This document shows positions 8,995-17,500 of a stretch of 64,000 bases of DNA, piece by piece. Position 1 is the first letter of the stretch, and every line of letters begins with the position of its first letter. This DNA is from Hyphococcus aureus (GTDB taxonomy: Bacteria; Pseudomonadota; Alphaproteobacteria; Caulobacterales; Parvularculaceae). The stretch covers positions 1,488,001 to 1,552,000 of the forward strand of contig NZ_JBHRSH010000001.1 of the NCBI RefSeq assembly GCF_042643165.1, written 5' to 3'. The notes beneath the pieces are model-generated. The model saw only the letters and a list, made by a program, of their open reading frames with translations. It did not search any database and was not told where the DNA came from. The position numbers and the translations under genes are program-made.

Positions 8995-9126
8995 CTATAA
9001 CCTCTTGTAATTGAATAAAAATTCTGGGGCACTATTGTTTTGCCGCGCGCTCTGCCACAAGCCATACTCGCCCGGTTCGCCGCAATCCGTTCGTTCCGCC
9101 CGATTTTTTGATATGCCGATTTTGAT

Positions 9127-9630
9127 GTGTCTGTTGCCCAATTGAAAGACATCGCTTTCATCGACCTTGAAGCCTCGGGCTTGTCCGCGCGTTCCTGGCC
9201 GATTGAGGTGGGCTGGTGTTTCGCCAGCGGCGCCCCGCAGGCGATGCTGATCCGGCCTGACCCTGCATGGTCGCTCGAGGACTGGGACGCCGAGGCGGAG
9301 GCGCTGCACGGCGTGCCTCATGACGACCTTCAACGCGAAGGGGTTCAGCCTGGCGAGGTTTGTGAAAAACTGAATGAAGCGCTCGCAGGCAAGCTCGTCT
9401 ATTCCGATGCGCCGGACTGGGACGGTTTCTGGCTCTATCGCCTGTTTCAGGCGGGCAAGGTCCGGCAACGCTTTGTCGTGAGCGATTTTTCCTCGATCTT
9501 CCGTGGCGCCACGCCTGAAAAGGTTGATCGGTGCATTGCGGAGGCTGACCGCGCCGCGCCGCGCCTGCACCGGGCGATCCCTGACGCGCTTCACATGCGT
9601 GCGCTTTATAAGCTCGCCATTGAACAATAA
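9127..9630 (+). CDS. DEDDh-type 3'-5' exonuclease, short form
   Basis: A 167-residue protein consisting of little more than an exonuclease fold. AFIDLEASGL (Asp13, Glu15) is the ExoI motif, an Asp in DAPDWDGFW (about 97-99) fits ExoII, and His148 with Asp153 in RLHRAIPDALHMRALY fits the ExoIII H-x4-D motif. This is the arrangement of DnaQ/RNase T relatives, so RNA or DNA trimming is inferred. Translation starts at GTG; an ATG two bases earlier is in another frame. It stands alone, with no polymerase or nuclease partner nearby, so the substrate cannot be deduced. Confidence 0.78.
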   Translation: MSVAQLKDIAFIDLEASGLSARSWPIEVGWCFASGAPQAMLIRPDPAWSLEDWDAEAEALHGVPHDDLQREGVQPGEVCEKLNEALAGKLVYSDAPDWDGFWLYRLFQAGKVRQRFVVSDFSSIFRGATPEKVDRCIAEADRAAPRLHRAIPDALHMRALYKLAIEQ

Positions 9631-9682
9631 GGCTATGTGATCAGGCGTTGATCCTGATCGTTCCATAGGCGATGTCCGGAAC

Positions 9683-10558
9683 ATGTTAGATACGAATGCA
9701 ACGTCTGAAGCGCGCCGGTTTACGGTTCATCTGGCGGATGGCGAAATGAGCGGCTGGCGCTGGGAAAACACCGGCGCCGCCCCGCTGTTATTTCTTCATG
9801 CAACCGGATTTTGCGCCTCCGCCTATGCCCGGATGCTGTCGTCGCTTGCCGGCGCCTATGACATTTACGCCCTCGATCATCGCGGCCATGGTCGCAGCAA
9901 ACTGCCAGCCGAGCCGGGAAGCCTCCGGTCCTGGGCGATTTTTCGCGACGATGTGCGCGCCTTTCTCGATCAGGAGAACCGTGAGGGCTGGACGCTGGCC
10001 GGACATTCTCTTGGTGCCGCTGTCGCCTTGCTGGTCGCCGAAGGCAGGCGCGATGTCGCCGCCCTGAAATTGATCGAGCCGGTGGCCATGCCGGCCTGGC
10101 TTTCCAGTTTTGCGAAAACACCGCTCTGGCCGGCCTTTGCCGCGCGCATGCCGCTGGTGCGCCAGTCGCTGCGACGGCGCAGCCAATGGGCGTCCCGGCA
10201 GGAGGTTGTCGCCTCCTATGGCCGCAAAACCCTGTTTCGCGATTGGGCGCCCGGCGTTCTGGAAGATTATTTGACCGACGGCCTCGCGACAGAGGGGGCG
10301 GTGGGCGTTCGCCTTTCCTGTGCGCCCGCATGGGAGGCGGCGACCTTTGCCGCCCAGGCCAATGATTTCTGGAAGGCGGCGGCGCATGCGCCAGCCCCGG
10401 TTCGTGTTTTCGCGGCCCGTCAGGCGGCCTCGACCGTTCCAGCCTTTGCGCGAGCCCGGCTCCAAAAACTTGGCGTGGAGCTGACGGTTGACGAGGGCGC
10501 CGGACATCTTGCGCCGATGCAAAAACCTGAAGAATTGGCGTCTTTTCTGGCGTCCTGA
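9683..10558 (+). CDS. Alpha/beta hydrolase
   Basis: A 291-residue serine hydrolase fold. The oxyanion loop is LLFLHATGFCASAY (about 36-48), ALDHRGHGRS is the classic beta-4 region, and the nucleophile elbow is AGHSLGAA with Ser109. The catalytic His is about H275 in DEGAGHLAPMQKP. The sequence resembles epoxide-hydrolase/peroxidase-like general hydrolases, and the substrate cannot be predicted. A direct repeat-like stretch with TGATCAGG and CTGATC lies just upstream (9638-9659) but no clear promoter is seen. Confidence 0.88.
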   Translation: MLDTNATSEARRFTVHLADGEMSGWRWENTGAAPLLFLHATGFCASAYARMLSSLAGAYDIYALDHRGHGRSKLPAEPGSLRSWAIFRDDVRAFLDQENREGWTLAGHSLGAAVALLVAEGRRDVAALKLIEPVAMPAWLSSFAKTPLWPAFAARMPLVRQSLRRRSQWASRQEVVASYGRKTLFRDWAPGVLEDYLTDGLATEGAVGVRLSCAPAWEAATFAAQANDFWKAAAHAPAPVRVFAARQAASTVPAFARARLQKLGVELTVDEGAGHLAPMQKPEELASFLAS

Positions 10559-10716
10559 CCACATCTGCGCGGAAAAAAACCGCTGCTGGCGCCAGAAGGG
10601 TTGGAGCTTCAGGGCCTTTTTGCTAAGCGTCGCTGCCGAATATCCAAACCAGCACGGAGGGCCCGCAAAGGCGGCGTCAAAGACCGGGCGGTTTTTAGTC
10701 AAGGAAGGTTTTGAGA

Positions 10717-11511
10717 ATGAGCGAGGCGCAAGCTCTCCCCGAAGTGACCGGCCGTATGTTCCTTTACGAACAGCCGGAACTGTTGATGAAAGAAAAACAT
10801 GGCGATCTCGGCATTACGCCGGCGTCGCATCCCTTCGGCTTCGCCTCCAAAGTGCGGGCGCTGCCGGTTACGCTTGGCGAGATCCCGTCGGCGATCAAAG
10901 ATTATCCCTTGATCTTCATGTCGCAGGAACAGCCTCAGCTTCTGGCTGTCACCGGGCTTTATGATGACTTCAACCTTTTTGTCGACGACAACGGCAATTG
11001 GGAGGATTTCTCCTACATCCCCGGCTATGTGCGCCGTTATCCCTTTGGCGTCGCCGCCGAAGCGAGCGGCGAGCGCATGGCGGTGGTGATTGACCGCGGC
11101 TTCGAAGGATTGACCACGACGGGTGAGAATCGTCTTTTCGAAGACGGCCAGATGACGCAGCAAACGCAGGCGGCGGTGGACTTCGTCAAAACCTACGAAC
11201 GCGACCGTCAGCAGACGGAGCAGTTTGCAAAGCTCCTCAACCATCATGAGCTGATCCAGCAGCAGACCGCCCATTACACGCCCTCCGGCGCGAGTGAGCC
11301 GGTGACCTTTGCGCAATATTTCGGCGTTGACGAAGAGCGTTTGAAGGCGCTTCCCATTGAGACCAAAATGGAGCTTGAAAGCCAGGGCGTATTGGCCCTG
11401 ATTTATGCGCTGCTCATCTCCATGGGCAACTGGCGCCTCCTGCTTCAGCGCCGCGCCAAGCGCTTTAACCTCACCGAGCAGGATGTCTTTAAACCGCTGG
11501 TTTCAAACTAA
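10717..11511 (+). CDS. SapC family protein
   Basis: A 264-residue protein of the SapC family (named after an S-layer-associated gene of Campylobacter; function unproved). AAGGAAGG lies eight bases before the ATG at 10717, which is preferred to a TTG at 10711. Family hallmarks include FGFASKVRALPVTLGEIPSA, YPLIFMS, LLAVTGLYDDFNLFVDDNGNWEDFSYIPGYVRRYPF (quoted here only as an ordered region, about residues 75-110) and the C-terminal LISMGNWRLLLQRR. No signal peptide or membrane helix is evident, and no S-layer protein gene is present. A strong terminator follows the gene, so it is probably monocistronic. Confidence 0.88.
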   Translation: MSEAQALPEVTGRMFLYEQPELLMKEKHGDLGITPASHPFGFASKVRALPVTLGEIPSAIKDYPLIFMSQEQPQLLAVTGLYDDFNLFVDDNGNWEDFSYIPGYVRRYPFGVAAEASGERMAVVIDRGFEGLTTTGENRLFEDGQMTQQTQAAVDFVKTYERDRQQTEQFAKLLNHHELIQQQTAHYTPSGASEPVTFAQYFGVDEERLKALPIETKMELESQGVLALIYALLISMGNWRLLLQRRAKRFNLTEQDVFKPLVSN

Positions 11512-11536
11512 CCGGTTTAGAACGACCTCAAAGATC

Positions 11537-11571
11537 AGCCGGGCCGCGTGATTAGCGCCGCCCGGCTTTTT
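11537..11571 (+). terminator. Rho-independent terminator of the SapC gene
   Basis: AGCCGGGC (11537-11544) pairs perfectly with GCCCGGCT (11560-11567) around a 15-base loop, and a run of five T follows. It lies 26 bases after the SapC stop. Confidence 0.85.
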
Positions 11572-11652
11572 CATGTTCAAGTTTCAGCGATCCTGAGCGG
11601 AGAAAAGCGAATAAGCATTGGCCTTCTCTGCGGGCCCCGTTACCAAGACGCC

Positions 11653-13755
11653 ATGAAATTCCGTCTCGCATTTCTCCTCACGCTGATCTCCTTTGCGGCG
11701 TCCCTTGCCGGGGCGCGGGCGCAAACCGTGATTGAGAACGACTACACAAGAACCGGGATTACGCCTGAGGCGGCGGGGTTTGCGCCGGGCGAGACGCTCT
11801 GGTTCGCGATTCGTCAGGAGATCAGCCCCGGTTGGCACGTGTTCTGGACCAATCCGGGCGATGCCGGGCTTCCCTTGCGGCTGGACTGGTCATTGCCCGA
11901 AGGATTTACGGCGGGCGAGATCGCGCATCCCGCGCCGGAATTCATACCCGTGGGCCCGCTGGCGAGTTATGCCCATGAAGGCGCGCCTGTATTTCTCGTT
12001 CCCGTAATGGCGCCTGCGAATGCGACGCCGGGGGCGAGCATCGACATCGCCATCGATGCGTCGTGGCAGACTTGCGAAGAAATCTGCGTTCCCGAAGACG
12101 GGCGTTTTTCTTTTTCGCTGCCGGTGCTGGCGCAGAGCACTCCCGATCCGTCGCACAAGGTTCTGTTCAGCCTCGCGCGCGCCAAACTGCCGGAAGCATA
12201 TGAAGGGCGCGCGACAATCGCTGTCGAAGACGGCGCCTATGTGTTGACCATGGATGCGCCGGAAAATTTCGTTTCAGACAATGTGTTTTTCTTCGCCGGG
12301 CCTGAAGGCGTCGTCTCGCCGCCGGCGCCGCAGGACGTTGTGGAGGCGGATAGCGCCTTGCGCATTGCGATGCAGCCGGGTTGGGTCGAGCGCTATGAAG
12401 AGAAGACCTTTCCCGGTCTTTTGACCTTTGGCGAAGGCGGCGATGCTCGCGCTGTTGCGCTGACGGCCGACGTTCCGGCGCCGCTGCAAAAACCGGCAAC
12501 GGTCCCGCAAGTGACGCCGCAAAAAGCCCCCGGGCTCGGCTTGCTGCTGGTGTTCGCCTTTTTGGGCGGCGTGATTTTGAATGTCATGCCTTGCGTCTTT
12601 CCGGTGGTGTTTATCAAGGCCGCAGCTTTCATGCAGAGCGCGCGCGAACACCCTGATACGGTGCGGCTCCATGGCCTGCTTTACGCAGCGGGCGTTATGG
12701 CGACGTTTCTGCTGATGGGCGGCGCGCTGCTCGCCTTGCGCGCCGGCGGCGCCCAATTCGGCTGGGGCTTTCATCTGCAATCGCCATGGGTGGTGGCGCT
12801 GTCGGCCTATGTGCTGTTGCTGGTCGGGCTTAATCTCGCCGGGCTGTTTTCTGCGGGCGAGGGGCTCGCGGGCGCGGGCGAAGGGCTTGCGTCGAAAAAA
12901 GGCGGCATGGGCGCTTTTTTCACCGGCGCGCTCGCGGTTGTTGTCGCTGCGCCTTGCATCGGACCATTATTGAGCGCGCCCATGGGCGCTGCGCTGTTGT
13001 TGCCGCCGATTGCGGGGCTGACGATTTTCGCAATGCTTGGTCTCGGTCTTGCCGCGCCTTATCTCCTCCTGTCCTTCGCGCCGGGGCTGGGCCAGCGCCT
13101 GCCCAAACCGGGGCCGTGGATGGCGATCTTCAAGCAGGCGCTTTCCTTCCCGGTCTTCGCAGCCGCCGCCTATTTCCTCTGGGTGCTGGCGCAGCAGACC
13201 ACTGGCGCGGGGCTCGGCGCGGTGCTCACCGGGGCTGTCCTCCTCGCCTTTGCGGCCTGGGGTTATGAGAAAAGTAAAGCCGACGGCGGTCTGGCTTTCG
13301 CCTTGCGGGCGGTTTCGGCGCTGGCGGCTGTGATCGCCCTTGCGCCGCTGACCCGTCTTCCCGCAGCGGCGGCGCAGACGTCGCCGGTGTCCGAGCATGG
13401 TTATGGCGCAATCGCGGCCGAGCCTTACGGCGCAGCGGCGCTCGACGCCTATCGGGCGCAGGGCCGGCCGGTCTTCATCGATTTCACCGCCGCCTGGTGC
13501 GTCACCTGTCAGTTCAACAAGATGACGGTTTTCTCCGACGAAAAGCTTGGCCGGGCCTTCGCCGAGACGGGAACGGTCTTCATGGTCGCGGACTGGACCG
13601 TGCGCGATCCGGAAATCACGCAGGCGCTGGCGAGCTTCGGGGCGAGCGGCGTGCCGCTCTATGTTTACTATGATGCGTCGGGAGAAGGCTCTGTTTTGCC
13701 GCTGCCGCTGACCAGGAAAGCGGTGCTCAACGCAGTCTCAGGAGCCGGTCTCTAG
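11653..13755 (+). CDS. DsbD/ScsB-like thiol:disulfide interchange reductase
   Basis: A membrane reductase of about 700 residues that carries electrons from cytoplasmic thioredoxin to periplasmic thiol proteins. The ATG at 11653 starts a clear signal peptide ending near AGARAQ; the frame is open further upstream to 11548 but that part has no signal. In order: a periplasmic N-terminal domain with a Cys pair in WQTCEEICVPEDG, a linker, about eight membrane helices with the paired cysteines in NVMPCVFP and AAPCIGP, and a C-terminal thioredoxin domain with AAWCVTCQF. It is longer than E. coli DsbD (about 565 residues) and closer in layout to ScsB. No ccm genes adjoin it, so copper resistance or envelope redox balance are equally possible roles. 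Confidence 0.88.
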   Translation: MKFRLAFLLTLISFAASLAGARAQTVIENDYTRTGITPEAAGFAPGETLWFAIRQEISPGWHVFWTNPGDAGLPLRLDWSLPEGFTAGEIAHPAPEFIPVGPLASYAHEGAPVFLVPVMAPANATPGASIDIAIDASWQTCEEICVPEDGRFSFSLPVLAQSTPDPSHKVLFSLARAKLPEAYEGRATIAVEDGAYVLTMDAPENFVSDNVFFFAGPEGVVSPPAPQDVVEADSALRIAMQPGWVERYEEKTFPGLLTFGEGGDARAVALTADVPAPLQKPATVPQVTPQKAPGLGLLLVFAFLGGVILNVMPCVFPVVFIKAAAFMQSAREHPDTVRLHGLLYAAGVMATFLLMGGALLALRAGGAQFGWGFHLQSPWVVALSAYVLLLVGLNLAGLFSAGEGLAGAGEGLASKKGGMGAFFTGALAVVVAAPCIGPLLSAPMGAALLLPPIAGLTIFAMLGLGLAAPYLLLSFAPGLGQRLPKPGPWMAIFKQALSFPVFAAAAYFLWVLAQQTTGAGLGAVLTGAVLLAFAAWGYEKSKADGGLAFALRAVSALAAVIALAPLTRLPAAAAQTSPVSEHGYGAIAAEPYGAAALDAYRAQGRPVFIDFTAAWCVTCQFNKMTVFSDEKLGRAFAETGTVFMVADWTVRDPEITQALASFGASGVPLYVYYDASGEGSVLPLPLTRKAVLNAVSGAGL

Positions 13756-13917
13756 CTGTGTCGCGGCGATTCTTTCGGCTTTGCGATGTTCCGCCGCAGC
13801 ATGCTGCTCCCATTCCTGCGCTTTCAGCCCGAAAATCGCTGACACGGCGATGATGGCTGCAAGGCTCGTCAGCAGGCGTTTGATCAGATCGGTGCGAGTG
13901 GGAGCGGTGAGTTGCAT
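13738..13917 (-). CDS. Small single-helix membrane protein (hypothetical)
   Basis: A 59-codon frame on the minus strand from ATG at 13917-13915 to TGA at 13740-13738, overlapping the end of the DsbD-like gene by 18 bases. The product starts MQLTAPTRTDLIKRL, has a hydrophobic helix TSLAAIIAVSAIFGL (about 17-31), then a charged Glu/Lys/Arg/Gln helix (KAQEWEQHAAAEHRKAERI). The order basic start, helix, amphipathic tail looks protein-like, and it fills an otherwise empty gap before pgi. The ribosome site is weak (GGCGGG close to the ATG). No family recognised, and it may not be expressed. Confidence 0.45.
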   Translation of the reverse strand: MQLTAPTRTDLIKRLLTSLAAIIAVSAIFGLKAQEWEQHAAAEHRKAERIAATQLETGS

Positions 13918-14014
13918 CCCGCCCGTTTACCGCCTTTTCCTTAAAACGCGTTGAGGAAGACGTTTAAAATCCGTATCAGTTTCAAGATCGCGCAAAGGTT
14001 TCAGGGACAAGGGC

Positions 14015-15679
14015 ATGACCGGCATTGCAACTACCCCCCAATGGGAGGCGCTCCGACGAGACGCCGATGCGCTTGAAGATGTTTCGCTCCGCGCCCTCTT
14101 CGAAGACGACCCGGCCCGGTTCGAGCGTTATTCCGTCGAAGCGGCGGGGCTGTTTCTCGATTACTCCAAAAACAAAATCACCGAAGACGTCGCCGATCAT
14201 CTGATTGCGCTCGCCATGGCCGCAAAGCTCGAAGCAGCCCGCGACGCCATGTTCGCCGGCGAAGAAATCAACGTCACCGAAGGCCGGGCGGTGCTGCATC
14301 CGGCGCTGCGTGACTTTTCCATGCGCGATTATCATGTGGGCGGCGAAAATGTCTCCAGACAAGTCCGCGCTGAACGCGAAAAAATGAAGATTTTCTGTGA
14401 CGCCGTCCATGGCGGCGGGCGCAAGGGCTTCACGGACAAGCCCCTGACGACCATCGTCAATATCGGCATCGGCGGGTCTGATCTCGGGCCCCTGATGGCG
14501 ACGGAGGCTTTACGCCCCTACTGGATTGACGGGCGGCGCGCCTTTTTCGTTTCCAATGTAGACGGCCAGCACATCGCCGATACGCTGGCGCAATGCGATC
14601 CGGAAACAACGCTCTTCATCGTTGCATCAAAAACCTTCACTACGCAGGAGACCATGACCAATGCCGAGACGGCGAAAGACTGGTTCCTGAAAAACGGCGG
14701 CGGCGAAAGCGACATCGCCAAACATTTCATTGCGCTGTCGACCAACGCTTACGCCGTGAAGGCGTTCGGCATCGCGCCGGAAAATATGTTCGAATTCTGG
14801 GACTGGGTCGGTGGGCGCTATTCATTGTGGTCTGCTATCGGCATGTCCATCGCGCTGCAGGTCGGTTTCGATATTTTCGAAAAGCTCCTGCGCGGCGCGC
14901 ACGCCATGGATGAGCATTTCCGCAGCACGGAGCTGCGCGAGAACATGCCGGTGATGCTGGCGCTTACCGGAATATGGAATCGCAATTTCCAGGGCGCGGC
15001 GTCCCACGCGGTTCTGCCCTATGACCAGCATTTGCATCGCCTGTCGGCCTATCTGCAACAGGCTGACATGGAATCGAATGGCAAGCGGGTTGAAGCCGAC
15101 GGAGCGCCGGTTTCCTGCGCCACCGGGCCGGTGATTTTCGGTGAGCCCGGCACCAACGGCCAGCACGCTTTCTATCAGCTTCTTCATCAGGGCACGGATA
15201 TTATCTCGGCTGATTTTATCGCTCCGGCGATCAGCCAGTCGGAAACCGGCGATCATCACGAGAAGCTGCTTTCGAATTTCCTCGCACAGACCGAAGCCCT
15301 GATGCGCGGCAAGACCGAAAAGGAAGCACGCGAGGAATTGAAGGCGCAGGGCCTCGCCCCACCGGAAATCGACAAGCTCGCGCCCCATAAGGTGTTTCCC
15401 GGCGGGCGGCCGACCAATTCGATCCTGATGGACAAGCTCACGCCGGAACATCTCGGCGCGCTGATCGCGCTTTATGAGCACAAGATTTTCTGTCAGGGCG
15501 TCATCTGGGGCGTCAATTCCTTTGACCAGTGGGGTGTGGAGCTGGGCAAGGTGCTGGCGAAGACGATCCTTCCCGAACTGGCCAAAGCCGGCGAAGAAAA
15601 GCCCGTGGCGAAAGACCATGACGCGTCAACAAACGGCCTTATTGACCGGATAAACGCCGCCCGCGCAAAGATAAAATAA
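14015..15679 (+). CDS. pgi: Glucose-6-phosphate isomerase
   Basis: Interconverts glucose 6-phosphate and fructose 6-phosphate. The 554-residue length matches the long bacterial/eukaryotic form. Signatures are present in order: FTDKPLTTIVNIGIGGSDLGP, FIVASKTFTTQETMTNA (sugar-phosphate binding), WDWVGGRYSLWSAIGMS (family signature with the catalytic region), EPGTNGQHAFYQLLHQG with the catalytic Glu-His area, and the C-terminal GVNSFDQWGVELGK including the active-site lysine. It has its own upstream region after a gap, and the cyclophilin gene follows by 13 bases. Confidence 0.97.
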   Translation: MTGIATTPQWEALRRDADALEDVSLRALFEDDPARFERYSVEAAGLFLDYSKNKITEDVADHLIALAMAAKLEAARDAMFAGEEINVTEGRAVLHPALRDFSMRDYHVGGENVSRQVRAEREKMKIFCDAVHGGGRKGFTDKPLTTIVNIGIGGSDLGPLMATEALRPYWIDGRRAFFVSNVDGQHIADTLAQCDPETTLFIVASKTFTTQETMTNAETAKDWFLKNGGGESDIAKHFIALSTNAYAVKAFGIAPENMFEFWDWVGGRYSLWSAIGMSIALQVGFDIFEKLLRGAHAMDEHFRSTELRENMPVMLALTGIWNRNFQGAASHAVLPYDQHLHRLSAYLQQADMESNGKRVEADGAPVSCATGPVIFGEPGTNGQHAFYQLLHQGTDIISADFIAPAISQSETGDHHEKLLSNFLAQTEALMRGKTEKEAREELKAQGLAPPEIDKLAPHKVFPGGRPTNSILMDKLTPEHLGALIALYEHKIFCQGVIWGVNSFDQWGVELGKVLAKTILPELAKAGEEKPVAKDHDASTNGLIDRINAARAKIK

Positions 15680-15692
15680 GGGAGCGAGCGCG

Positions 15693-16277
15693 ATGAAAAG
15701 ACTGATCGCCTTATTGGCCTTCATGCTGCTGTTCACCAGCGGCGCGTATGCGGAAGGCGAGACCCATGCGAGGATCAAAACCTCCATGGGCGACATTGTC
15801 GTTGAGCTTTATCCCGACAAGGCGCCGAAGACGGTGCCGAACTTTCTCGAATACGCTTCAAGCGGTCATTACGACCGCACACTCATTCACCGCGTGGTGC
15901 GCGGCTTTGTGATTCAGGGCGGCGGCTATTCGCGCTTTTTCACCGAGCGTCCAACGCGCGATCCAATCCCCTATGAAGCAGACAATGGATTGAAGAATGT
16001 GCGCGGGACCATCGCCATGGCGCGCAGCGACAGCCCGGACAGCGCGGCGGCGCAATGGTTCATCAATCTGCGCGACAACCCGAAACTCGATCACAAGATG
16101 TTCGAGGGGCTGCCTGTCTATGGCTACACGGTGTTTGGCCGCGTCGTCGACGGCATGGATGTCGCCGACGCCATCGGCGAGGTCGAGACCGGTCCCGGCG
16201 GTGATTTCGAAGCCGAAGTGCCGGTGGAGCCGGTGATCATTGAACGCGTCGACCCGATCGATTGGCCTCAGGACTAG
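15693..16277 (+). CDS. Periplasmic peptidyl-prolyl isomerase, cyclophilin type
   Basis: A 194-residue protein with a signal peptide (MKRLIALLAFMLLFTSGAYA, cleavage before EGE), so it should fold proteins in the periplasm. The cyclophilin core is visible as IKTSMGDIVVELYPDKAPKT, NFLEYASSGHYDRTLIHRV with the catalytic-site Arg, FVIQGGGY, and then RGTIAMARSDSPDSAAAQWFINLRDN and YTVFGRVVDGMDVADAI. Length matches secreted PpiA-like enzymes. GGGAGCGAG precedes the ATG. It is closely spaced behind pgi and ahead of the LysE gene. Confidence 0.93.
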   Translation: MKRLIALLAFMLLFTSGAYAEGETHARIKTSMGDIVVELYPDKAPKTVPNFLEYASSGHYDRTLIHRVVRGFVIQGGGYSRFFTERPTRDPIPYEADNGLKNVRGTIAMARSDSPDSAAAQWFINLRDNPKLDHKMFEGLPVYGYTVFGRVVDGMDVADAIGEVETGPGGDFEAEVPVEPVIIERVDPIDWPQD

Positions 16278-16283
16278 GCGCGG

Positions 16284-16883
16284 ATGTTGGCCGATCTCCT
16301 GACTCTTTGCTTGGCGGTTACCGTCCTTCTGGGCTCGCCGGGCCCGGCTCCTATGGCGCTTGCCGGTGTCGGCGCTGCCTATGGGCCGCGGCGCGGCGTT
16401 TATTTTCTTTTTGGGCTCCTCGCTGCGGCTGCTCTTGTAATGCTGTTTTCATCTTTCGGCGTGGCCGCCGTGCTGTCTGCGGCGCCGCCTTTGCGCCTCA
16501 TGCTTCAGTGTATTGCTGCGGCTTATATTCTGTATCTCGCGATGCGCGTATATCGCGGCGCTGTTGGAACTGAAACGGAAAAGCGAGCGAAAGCGCCTAA
16601 CTTTTCGGACGGGTTTATTCTAAACATTATTAATCCGAAGGCTTATGCTGCTTTTGCAGCAATCTTCGCTTCGTTTGGGTTGCGTTATTCCGATCCGGCT
16701 CTGTCCGCTGTTGCGACCGCCGCCGTCACATTCTTTCTCGTTTGTCTAATTGATACGGGCTGGTTGTTGGCTGGCGGCGTTTTCAAGCGGGTGACGAGCA
16801 ATCCTGAACATGGGCGCATAATCCGTGGCGTTTTTGCTGTCATGATGGCGGTGACGGGCCTGTACAGTCTGACAAGGCTTTAA
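16284..16883 (+). CDS. LysE/RhtB family exporter
   Basis: A 199-residue membrane protein with about five to six hydrophobic helices. The N-terminal LLGSPGPAPMALAGVGAAYG followed by GVYFLFGLLAAA is the family's PGP-G pattern, and NIINPKAYAAFAAIF in the middle corresponds to the conserved NPK(A/V) motif. Relatives export amino acids (Lys, Thr, homoserine) or their analogues; substrate unknown. Codon use is somewhat richer in T-ending codons than in pgi or hisS, which hints at a different history but is not proof. It begins six bases after the cyclophilin stop, so it may be co-transcribed. Confidence 0.85.
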   Translation: MLADLLTLCLAVTVLLGSPGPAPMALAGVGAAYGPRRGVYFLFGLLAAAALVMLFSSFGVAAVLSAAPPLRLMLQCIAAAYILYLAMRVYRGAVGTETEKRAKAPNFSDGFILNIINPKAYAAFAAIFASFGLRYSDPALSAVATAAVTFFLVCLIDTGWLLAGGVFKRVTSNPEHGRIIRGVFAVMMAVTGLYSLTRL

Positions 16884-16922
16884 CGACGCGCCACGCATAT
16901 GGCGCGCCTGCCGTTGTCTTGC

Positions 16923-17396
16923 CTATTCGCCGTTTTTCATCGCCTTCAGCGCCGCGCCGTCCACCGTAAAATGTTCGGTGATGGTCACGCTTTCACCGGC
17001 TGAGATGGCGGCGGCTTCTTCCGCGCTCAACTCGCGGCTGAACAGTGTCCGCTCGCCCGGGTTCAGCGTGTCGACGATCTCGCCCTTGATGGCGATCTCA
17101 AGCGTTGCAAGAAACGTCGGCGCTGCGTCATCGCCCGTGTTGGCGACCGGCGTCAGCACAAAGATCGCCTCGTTCTCGTTCTCGCCCTCGCGGACCAGCT
17201 TGTTGATCGGGCGCGAGCCGGACATGGAGCCGCTGTCGCCAGACAGAAACTCGTCTTCCTTGCCATTGATGGAGGTGGTGACCGCGACGTCCTGCGTCGA
17301 CACGCTCATGGTCAGGAACATATCGGCGGGCACAGGACCGCCGCAGCCGAACAGCGCAAAGGGCGCCAGCGCCCAGCCGAATTTGAAAGCCTTCAT
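16923..17396 (-). CDS. Hypothetical lipoprotein
   Basis: A 157-residue protein from the ATG at 17396, which has GGGGAGAG just upstream; the frame extends further back to 17465 without a ribosome site. MKAFKFGWALAPFALFGCGG is a lipoprotein signal with the cysteine at about position 18. The mature part is beta-rich with phrases such as LSVSTQDVAVTTSINGKEDEF-like polar strands and a C-terminal ESVTITEHFTVDGAALKAM. No family recognised. It converges on the LysE gene and is divergent from hisS, with which it shares a 104-base promoter region. Confidence 0.65.
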   Translation of the reverse strand: MKAFKFGWALAPFALFGCGGPVPADMFLTMSVSTQDVAVTTSINGKEDEFLSGDSGSMSGSRPINKLVREGENENEAIFVLTPVANTGDDAAPTFLATLEIAIKGEIVDTLNPGERTLFSRELSAEEAAAISAGESVTITEHFTVDGAALKAMKNGE

Positions 17397-17500
17397 TTTT
17401 CTCTCCCCGGAAATGCAGAAATTATGGGCTGAACCGGCCAGAGGCTCAATCGTGGCGCGCCACATTGCGAGGGGCCCCGGGATCGGCTATCCCGCGCTTC

